A stretch of DNA of 6,719 bases from an uncultured Clostridia bacterium (lineage in GTDB: Bacteria; Bacillota_A; Clostridia; Christensenellales; Aristaeellaceae), in contig CAMVDI010000099.1 of NCBI GenBank assembly GCA_947166205.1, positions 1 to 6,719 of the forward strand, written 5' to 3'. How positions within the stretch are numbered: the first letter of the stretch is position 1; each line of letters begins with the position of its first letter. Of this stretch, positions 1 to 4,653 are shown in pieces. The notes under the pieces are model-generated. The model saw nothing but the letters and a program-made list of their open reading frames with translations, did no database searches and was not told where the DNA came from. Both the position numbers and the translations under genes were made by a program.

Positions 1-185
1 GAAACGACATGCAGCAGGTGCTGGACGCGCTGCGCGCGCCGGCGTGCCCCGGGAAGCCCAGGTACATTCTGCTGAACACGCTGAAGGGAAAGGGCGTCAG
101 CTTCATGGAGGGCCAGGTGGGCTGGCACGGAAAAGCTCCGAACGCGGAACAGGCCGCACAGGCACTGAAGGAATTGGAGGGCTGA
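1..185 (+). CDS. tkt: Transketolase, N-terminal (ThDP-binding) subunit, 3' end only
   Basis: This is the last part of the gene for the larger half of a two-subunit transketolase, read in the frame starting at base 3 and ending at the TGA at 183-185; the start lies left of the window. About 60 residues are visible. They contain the stretch [20 protein letters not shown], the usual ending of the N-terminal subunit in organisms that split transketolase in two. In the family this half carries the pyrophosphate-binding domain for thiamine diphosphate and Mg2+, but those motifs lie outside the window. The enzyme is cytoplasmic and transfers two-carbon ketol units between sugar phosphates in the non-oxidative pentose phosphate pathway. 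The stop is only 4 bases before the start of the C-terminal subunit, so the two halves are surely co-transcribed and probably translated in step. The family call is secure; the substrate preference is inferred. Confidence 0.93.
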   Translation, partial: NDMQQVLDALRAPACPGKPRYILLNTLKGKGVSFMEGQVGWHGKAPNAEQAAQALKELEG

Positions 186-189
186 GAAA

Positions 190-1107
190 ATGGAGAAGAA
201 AGCAGTACGGGTCGCGTATGGCGAAGCCCTTTGCAAGCTGGGAGAAACCAACGAGAAGGTCGTCGTGCTGGACGCGGATCTCGCCGCCGCCACCATGACC
301 AACGCATTCAAAAAGGAATTTCCGAACCGGTTCTATGACTGCGGTATCGCGGAAGCGGACATGGTGGATATCGCCGCCGGCATGAGCACCATGGGCCTGA
401 TCCCTTTCTGTTCCACTTTCGCGGTGTTCGCGGGGCGGAGCTACGATCAGATCCGCAACGGGGTCTGCTATCCGAAATTCAACGTCAAGTTCGGCTTCAG
501 CCACGCGGGCATTACGCTGGGAGAAGACGGGGGAAGCCACCAGGCGATCGAGGATATTGCGCTGATGCGCGTGCTTCCGAACATGACCGTGTTTGTGCCC
601 AGCGACGCCAATGAATGCTATCAGTGCGTGGAAGCCGCCGCGAAAATCGATGGACCGGTGTACATCCGGACCGCCCGCCTTCCTTCGCCCGTATATGATC
701 CGCACCCCTTTGAGGTCGGAAAAGGCGTGGTGCTGAAGGACGGCCGGGACGGCGTTCTTTTCACCTGCGGCATTCTGAAGGAGCACGCCCTGGAGGCGGT
801 CGACATTCTGGCAGGCGAAGGAATCGACATGGCGCTGGTTTCCTTCCATACCATCAAGCCTTTTGACGGGGATCTGGCCAGGGAATATACGGCCAGATGC
901 AGGAAAGTATTCACGCTTGAGGAACACAGCATCATCGGCGGGCTTGGCGATACGGTCGCCGCTGAGATCATCGGCCACGGCGTTGAGTCCTTCCACAAGA
1001 TCGGAATCAACGATGTGTTCGGTCAGAGCGGAAAGCCGGCGGATCTGCTGAAGGAATACGGACTGACCGGTCCGCAGATCGCGGAGAATATCAAGGCGCA
1101 TATGTAA
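190..1107 (+). CDS. tkt: Transketolase, C-terminal subunit (pyrimidine-binding and C-terminal domains)
   Basis: A complete 305-residue protein, the usual size for the small half of a split transketolase. It pairs with the upstream subunit to form the active ThDP enzyme. Residues about 5-165 match the transketolase pyrimidine-binding domain. GIAEADM at 52-58 holds Glu55, the expected residue that activates the thiamine ring, and GEDGGSHQAIED at 111-122 holds His117 in the conserved GxxHQxxED substrate loop. Residues about 175-300 form the C-terminal domain, with SFHTIKPFD at 218-226 and LEEHSIIGGLGD at 243-254. The start is ATG at 190 with GGAGG at 176-180, so the ribosome binding site lies inside the end of the previous gene. 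No signal peptide or membrane segment is present; it is cytoplasmic. Full-length DXS and pyruvate dehydrogenase E1-beta share this fold, but the split arrangement and the GWHGKAPN ending upstream favour transketolase. Confidence 0.96.
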   Translation: MEKKAVRVAYGEALCKLGETNEKVVVLDADLAAATMTNAFKKEFPNRFYDCGIAEADMVDIAAGMSTMGLIPFCSTFAVFAGRSYDQIRNGVCYPKFNVKFGFSHAGITLGEDGGSHQAIEDIALMRVLPNMTVFVPSDANECYQCVEAAAKIDGPVYIRTARLPSPVYDPHPFEVGKGVVLKDGRDGVLFTCGILKEHALEAVDILAGEGIDMALVSFHTIKPFDGDLAREYTARCRKVFTLEEHSIIGGLGDTVAAEIIGHGVESFHKIGINDVFGQSGKPADLLKEYGLTGPQIAENIKAHM

Positions 1108-1136
1108 GCCCCTGAAGGAAAGGAGGACGGACATCC

Positions 1137-1904
1137 ATGGCAGATCTGGGAGCAGCGGTGAAGGGCATCTGGATTAAAGGGATGGAGGCCATCGGAAACG
1201 CGGCGTCCAATATCGCAACCAATACCAGATCCAAGGTTGATGAGATGAACCTGATGAACCGCAGGACGGAGATTCTCAGCGATTTCGGCGAAAAATCCTA
1301 CGCCCTGTGGCAAAAAGGAGAACGTTTTCCGGAGGAACTGGAGGAGGAGCTGGACGAACTGCAGAAGCTTGACGAGCGGCTGAACGACCTGCGGGCGGAG
1401 CGCCTGGCGGGCGTCAAGGCGGCCCAGGAAGCGCTCCGGGATGAGCCCGGGGAGGAAGCTGCGGAAACGGAGGAAACCGAATCCCCGGAGGAAACCGAAT
1501 TCCCGGAGAATGAGGATGCCGGGACGGAGAAGCCCGGAGAAGACTTCGCGGACGAAGCTGCCGGGGAACAGCCGGAATCCGCTCAGGAATCAGGTGCTTC
1601 CGCCGAAATGCCGGATGAAGGGCAAGAGATTCCGGACGATGACCCCGGCAATCCGACAGGGGAAAAGACGGAGGAAGATGCTGAAGAAGAGGTTCCTGTT
1701 ATCCGCGTGGAAAAGCCGGATGCGGATCAGACGCCATCCGTGAAGGAATCCATTCAGAACCTGTTTGACGGAGTTCCTTCCGCGCAGGAAGCCGCGGAAA
1801 AGGTAAACGGAGCCCTGGACAGTCTGGAGGAAGGTCTGAGGCAGTTCAGCGGTCAGATGGACCAGAAGATCGGTGAACTGACGGATCAGCTCAAAGGGGA
1901 TTGA
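1137..1904 (+). CDS. Small acidic cytoplasmic protein, unknown function, predicted coiled coil
   Basis: I do not recognise this 255-residue protein. Three parts are visible. Residues 1-30 are rich in Gly, Ala and Ile. Residues about 31-100 are charged and heptad-like (SKVDEMNLMNRRTEILSDFG, then a Glu/Leu-rich helix at 66-90) and look like a coiled coil. Residues about 101-190 are a low-complexity acidic linker, with 36 of 90 residues Asp or Glu by hand count, and include the duplicated hexapeptides EETESP and EETEFP. Residues about 200-255 look like an amphipathic helix pair ending in QMDQKIGELTDQLKGD. There is no signal peptide, membrane span or cysteine. The layout resembles small clostridial proteins with a Gly/Ala start and a coiled coil, but that is only a likeness. 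The start is ATG at 1137 with AGGAGG at 1121-1126. It follows the transketolase subunit by 29 bases and precedes a terminator, so it is the last gene of that operon. Confidence 0.85.
   Translation: MADLGAAVKGIWIKGMEAIGNAASNIATNTRSKVDEMNLMNRRTEILSDFGEKSYALWQKGERFPEELEEELDELQKLDERLNDLRAERLAGVKAAQEALRDEPGEEAAETEETESPEETEFPENEDAGTEKPGEDFADEAAGEQPESAQESGASAEMPDEGQEIPDDDPGNPTGEKTEEDAEEEVPVIRVEKPDADQTPSVKESIQNLFDGVPSAQEAAEKVNGALDSLEEGLRQFSGQMDQKIGELTDQLKGD
1470..1505 (+). repeat. Tandem repeat, two 18-bp units, inside the acidic protein gene
   Basis: Units at 1470-1487 and 1488-1505 agree at 17 of 18 bases (GAGGAAACCGAATCCCCG against GAGGAAACCGAATTCCCG). The period is six codons, so the repeat keeps the frame and encodes EETESP then EETEFP at residues 112-123. 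It looks like a recent in-frame duplication in the acidic linker, where length changes would be tolerated. Confidence 0.9.
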
Positions 1905-1917
1905 CAAACGGAAAGAA

Positions 1918-1970
1918 AGGGGCTGTGGAGGGCGGATCGGCGGATCCGGCCCCGCGGTCCCTGTTTTATC
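1918..1970 (+). terminator. Rho-independent terminator after the transketolase operon
   Basis: The arm AGGGGCTGTGG at 1918-1928 pairs along its full 11 bases with CCGCGGTCCCT at 1952-1962, counting three G-U pairs. The apical part can fold further, with GGATC at 1934-1938 against GATCC at 1943-1947. The stem is followed at once by GTTTTATC, with a four-T run at 1964-1967, and preceded by A-rich sequence. It starts 14 bases after the stop of the acidic protein gene. The T run is short, so termination may be incomplete. This marks the break between the transketolase operon and the next transcription unit. Confidence 0.8.
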
Positions 1971-1982
1971 ATGCGGCCTGAA

Positions 1983-2044
1983 GTCCGCGGAGAAATGCTC
2001 CGGCGGGAAAACACCGGATGTGCGGGTGTACAGTCTGCGGAGAA
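1983..2044 (+). repeat. Direct repeat pair of 12 bases, 50 bases apart
   Basis: GTCCGCGGAGAA at 1983-1994 and GTCTGCGGAGAA at 2033-2044 agree at 11 of 12 bases. The first copy forms the left arm of a hairpin; the second overlaps the first bases of the ribosome binding site at 2043-2049. Their position in a leader suggests a role, but two short copies could also be chance. Confidence 0.7.
1984..2007 (+). other. Bulged RNA hairpin in the leader
   Basis: TCCGCGGAG at 1984-1992 pairs with 1998-2007 (CTCCGGCGGG), giving eight Watson-Crick pairs, one G-U pair and a single bulged G at 2003, around the loop AAATG. No T run follows directly, so it is not a terminator. A weaker stem, ACACC at 2011-2015 with GGTGT at 2025-2029, lies just downstream. 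Confidence 0.55.
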
Positions 2045-2049
2045 GGAGG
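2043..2049 (+). promoter_or_regulatory. Ribosome binding site that fixes the TTG start at 2061
   Basis: AAGGAGG at 2043-2049 is a near-perfect Shine-Dalgarno sequence. It lies 11 bases before TTG at 2061, slightly long but workable. The ATG at 2071 is out of frame, and no in-frame ATG occurs before the signal peptide, so TTG is the best start. Confidence 0.75.
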
Positions 2050-2060
2050 ACTGAGGCACA

Positions 2061-3155
2061 TTGAGACGATATGGAGCCGCCGGTATTCTTGCCCTGTGGC
2101 TGGCCTGGCTTGTCTGCTGTTTCAGCCCGGCCCGGGCGGATGGACAGCGCGTTACGCTTCAGGTTATTCCCCGAAGCGCGACCGAGTTTACCAATGTGCT
2201 TCAGCACTATGTTTATTTTGACGCGGAAACCGGAAACGCGGAAAAGCTGACACTCCGGGTCAGGAATCCTTCCGGAGAAAACATCGCCTTCCGGACCCAG
2301 CGGCACGCTGCGGACGGGTTTGAACCCAGCCGCTCCGTGACCTATACGCTCCGCTCGGATCAGACGGTGTTTTCGGATCTGAACGTTCTTTTTCCCAACG
2401 ACCTGACCCCCGGCGTCTGGACCGTGGAAGTCACCGCTTCCGCCCTTCACCGGCAATCCGCCGTCCGTGAGATTCAAATCATCATCAGGGAGCCGGCACC
2501 GCTGAAGATGGATCTTCTTCCCCAGGTTCACGATCTGCTGATCGGCACAGGAAGCAGGAAAACCGTGCCTGTTCAGGCCGGAAAAATCCGCTATATCGCC
2601 CAGAATCCGAAGGACGCCTGGTTCGCCCCGGGATACTGGCAGAGTATTTTCTACGACCTGAGGGAAGGGGCCAACCGGAAATGCACAAGGGCCATCTTCT
2701 CCATGGCGCTGAGCTATCTGGGGATTGACTGCACGCCGGTCAGAATGTCCGAGCTGGTGACTTCGGAGGAAATCTATTATACTTACGATCCGGTCTGCGA
2801 AAAGCTGGGCAACGTGGTCCGAGTCTCCGGGGACCTTGAAACGCTCTGGGCGGATTACCAGAGCGGGAAGGGTTCGCCGGTTCTGCTGCATTTCACCTAT
2901 CCCGGAGGGATGCACGGGATTCTGCTTGCCGCCCGGGATCCGGACAATCCGGAGCTCTTTTATGCCGTGACCACCGGTCAGCGGGTCAACACCAGCGCTT
3001 TTCCCGACGGAACAAGGCGGGACGCGGTGATCCCTGTTCTGATCGAAAAGGGCGAAACCGGACAGCAGATCCAATGTCCCCTGCTGAAAAGGTACCACAA
3101 GGGAAGAATCGACCAGATCTGGCAGTGGAAACTGACGGAACAACCCGCTGATTAA
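2061..3155 (+). CDS. Secreted protein with beta-rich N-terminal domain and C39-like cysteine peptidase domain
   Basis: A 364-residue protein started at TTG. Residues 1-26 are a clear signal peptide: Arg-Arg, a hydrophobic run through about 21, then cleavage site ARA before Asp27. The paired Cys at 19-20 lacks a lipobox, so it is probably released or wall-associated rather than a lipoprotein. Residues about 27-145 are beta-rich, with LTPGVWTVEV at 115-124, and suggest an Ig-like sandwich. Residues about 185-310 resemble C39-like (papain-fold) peptidases: a candidate nucleophile Cys208 heads a helix (KCTRAIFSMALSYLGID), and a candidate His285 sits in a strand (GGMHGILLA) after SPVLLHF. The usual Cys-Gly-Pro after the nucleophile is replaced by Cys-Thr-Arg, and the usual Asp-Pro after the His strand reads TTG (304-306), so activity is uncertain. 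Pyruvate kinase starts 23 bases after its stop, suggesting co-transcription. The gene and signal peptide are firm; the fold is moderate; the substrate is unknown. Confidence 0.85.
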   Translation: MRRYGAAGILALWLAWLVCCFSPARADGQRVTLQVIPRSATEFTNVLQHYVYFDAETGNAEKLTLRVRNPSGENIAFRTQRHAADGFEPSRSVTYTLRSDQTVFSDLNVLFPNDLTPGVWTVEVTASALHRQSAVREIQIIIREPAPLKMDLLPQVHDLLIGTGSRKTVPVQAGKIRYIAQNPKDAWFAPGYWQSIFYDLREGANRKCTRAIFSMALSYLGIDCTPVRMSELVTSEEIYYTYDPVCEKLGNVVRVSGDLETLWADYQSGKGSPVLLHFTYPGGMHGILLAARDPDNPELFYAVTTGQRVNTSAFPDGTRRDAVIPVLIEKGETGQQIQCPLLKRYHKGRIDQIWQWKLTEQPAD

Positions 3156-3178
3156 AAAGACGGACGGAGGAATCAGGC

Positions 3179-4594
3179 ATGCGAAAAACCAAAATCATAT
3201 GCACCATCGGCCCGGCTTGCGAGAATGAGGAAACCCTGTCTGCCATGTGCGACGCCGGAATGAATGTGGCGCGGCTGAATTTTTCCCACGGAACCCATGA
3301 GGAACATCTGAAAAGAATCCGCATGCTCCGGGCGGTCCGTGAGAAGAAAAAGATGCCCATCGCCATCATGCTGGACACCAAAGGCCCGGAATACCGGATA
3401 CGAACTTTCAGGGACGGGAAGGTTTTTCTGAAGGACGGCGCTGATTTCACCCTGACCACGGAGAATGTGGAAGGGGATGAAACCAGAGTTTCCGTTACAT
3501 ACCAGAAACTGACGGAAGAACTCGCCCCCGGGGACACGGTTCTGATCAATAACGGACTGGTGATTCTGAAGGTCAGGGAAGTCGCCGGGACGGAAGTCAG
3601 GTGCCAGGTGGTTACCGGCGGAGAACTCAGCAACCGGAAGAGCATGAATTTTCCGGGAAAATTGCTGAAACAGGAGTATCTGAGCGAACAGGACAAAAGC
3701 GATATCCTGTTCGGAATCGAGCAGGATGTGGACTTCATTGCCGCGAGCTTTGTCTCCTGCCGGGAGGATGTCCAGGCCATCCGGACGCTGCTGGATGAAA
3801 ACGGGGGCAGGGAGATCGACATTATCGCCAAGATTGAGAACAGAAAGGGCGTTGAGCAGGTGGAATCCATCTGCGAGGTCGCGGACGGCATTATGGTGGC
3901 CAGAGGCGACCTGGGCGTGGAAATCCCCTTCATGGAGGTTCCGGCTGTTCAGAAGTATCTGATCAGCCGATGCCGGCTGCTGGGCAAGAGGGTCATTACG
4001 GCCACGGAGATGCTGGAAAGCATGATCCACAACCCCCGTCCCACCCGGGCCGAGATTTCCGACGTGGCGAACGCGGTCTATGACGGATCCTCGGCCATCA
4101 TGCTCAGCGGAGAAACCGCCGCGGGAAAATACCCTGTTCAGGCGGTGCGCACCATGGCGGAAACCGCCGAGTACACAGAGAGCCATATCGACTACTCGGA
4201 ATGGTTCCACACCACCAAGTACAGGATGCGGAACAACCTGGACGCCATTTCCCACGCGACCTGCGCCATGGCTGTGGACGTAAACGCCCGGGCGATCGTG
4301 GTGAATTCTCTCTCCGGCAGGACCGCACGCATGGTTTCCCGCTTCCGCTGTCCGGTCCACATTCTGGGTACGACGACCAACGAGAAGGCCTGGAGAAAGC
4401 TGAATCTGAGCTGGGCGGTCACTCCGGTGCTGAGCGAGGCCTATTCCAGCATGGATGTGATGTTCTGGCAGGACATGAAATATGCCAGAGAGCTGCTGCA
4501 GCTGAAAAGCGGGGACAACGTGGTGCTCACCGGCGGGCAGATCAACGGCGCGCCCGGGAATACCAACACCATCAAGGTTGAAGTGGTCCCCTGA
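3179..4594 (+). CDS. pyk: Pyruvate kinase
   Basis: A complete 471-residue enzyme, close to E. coli PykF in length and without the C-terminal PEP-utiliser extension found in many Bacillus forms. It transfers phosphate from phosphoenolpyruvate to ADP in the last step of glycolysis, in the cytoplasm. The sequence opens with KTKIICTIGPA. ARLNFSHG at 31-38 gives Arg32, Asn34 and Ser36 of the active site. DTKGPEYR at 66-73 supplies cation ligands. IAKIEN at 216-221 gives catalytic Lys218 and metal ligand Glu220. ARGDLGVE at 241-248 gives Asp244. The signature ATEMLESM is at 275-282 and NPRPTRAEISDVANAV at 285-300. Domain B spans about 70-170. The C-terminal domain holds SLSGRTARMVSRF at 377-389, where fructose bisphosphate binds in regulated forms, so allosteric control is plausible. 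Oddities: Glu replaces the common Gln in ATQMLES, and INNGL (123-127) replaces the common DDGL. The start is ATG at 3179 with GGAGG at 3166-3170. Confidence 0.98.
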   Translation: MRKTKIICTIGPACENEETLSAMCDAGMNVARLNFSHGTHEEHLKRIRMLRAVREKKKMPIAIMLDTKGPEYRIRTFRDGKVFLKDGADFTLTTENVEGDETRVSVTYQKLTEELAPGDTVLINNGLVILKVREVAGTEVRCQVVTGGELSNRKSMNFPGKLLKQEYLSEQDKSDILFGIEQDVDFIAASFVSCREDVQAIRTLLDENGGREIDIIAKIENRKGVEQVESICEVADGIMVARGDLGVEIPFMEVPAVQKYLISRCRLLGKRVITATEMLESMIHNPRPTRAEISDVANAVYDGSSAIMLSGETAAGKYPVQAVRTMAETAEYTESHIDYSEWFHTTKYRMRNNLDAISHATCAMAVDVNARAIVVNSLSGRTARMVSRFRCPVHILGTTTNEKAWRKLNLSWAVTPVLSEAYSSMDVMFWQDMKYARELLQLKSGDNVVLTGGQINGAPGNTNTIKVEVVP

Positions 4595-4653
4595 CCGAAC
4601 GCTCCGGCTTTCGCGGCCGGCGGTAGAATCCAGTATGAAACGGGAGAAACGAA

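Larger units (their letters stand above)
1971..2060 (+). promoter_or_regulatory. Leader region upstream of the secreted protein gene; no clear promoter
   Basis: This is the untranslated stretch between the terminator and the TTG start at 2061. I see no pair of -35 and -10 boxes with correct spacing. TACAGT at 2029-2034 and TATCAT at 1967-1972 resemble -10 boxes but lack a partner near 17 bases upstream. The region does hold hairpins and a direct repeat, listed separately. Either a poorly matching promoter lies here or transcription reaches it by leakage through the terminator. No known riboswitch family was recognised. Confidence 0.35.

Noticed and set aside
1901..1929. Perfect TTGACA (1901-1906) as a possible -35 box
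   Set aside because: It overlaps the stop codon of the acidic protein gene, and the sequence 16-18 bases downstream (within 1923-1930, ctgtggag) is nothing like a -10 box; it also falls in the terminator stem.
2071..2073. ATG at 2071 as start of the secreted protein
   Set aside because: It is out of frame with the 364-residue protein; the in-frame TTG at 2061 has a proper ribosome binding site and gives a complete signal peptide.
2076..2121. Lipoprotein signal at the Cys-Cys pair (residues 19-20)
   Set aside because: The residues before the Cys (Trp-Leu-Val) do not fit a lipobox, which needs a small residue just before the Cys; an ARA cleavage site follows at 24-26.
1590..3143. A 517-codon open frame on the minus strand
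   Set aside because: It runs antisense across parts of two good + strand genes, the terminator and the leader. It has Arg/His/Pro-rich composition typical of shadow translation and no recognisable motif; rare sense TTA, CTA and TCA codons explain its length.
4604..4620. Stem CCGGC/GCCGG after pyruvate kinase as a terminator
   Set aside because: It has only five base pairs with a seven-base loop, and GTAGAATCC follows instead of a T run.
4624..4629. TAGAAT as a lacZ promoter -10 box
   Set aside because: No -35-like sequence occurs 15-19 bases upstream (gctccg at 17), and a single hexamer is not enough.
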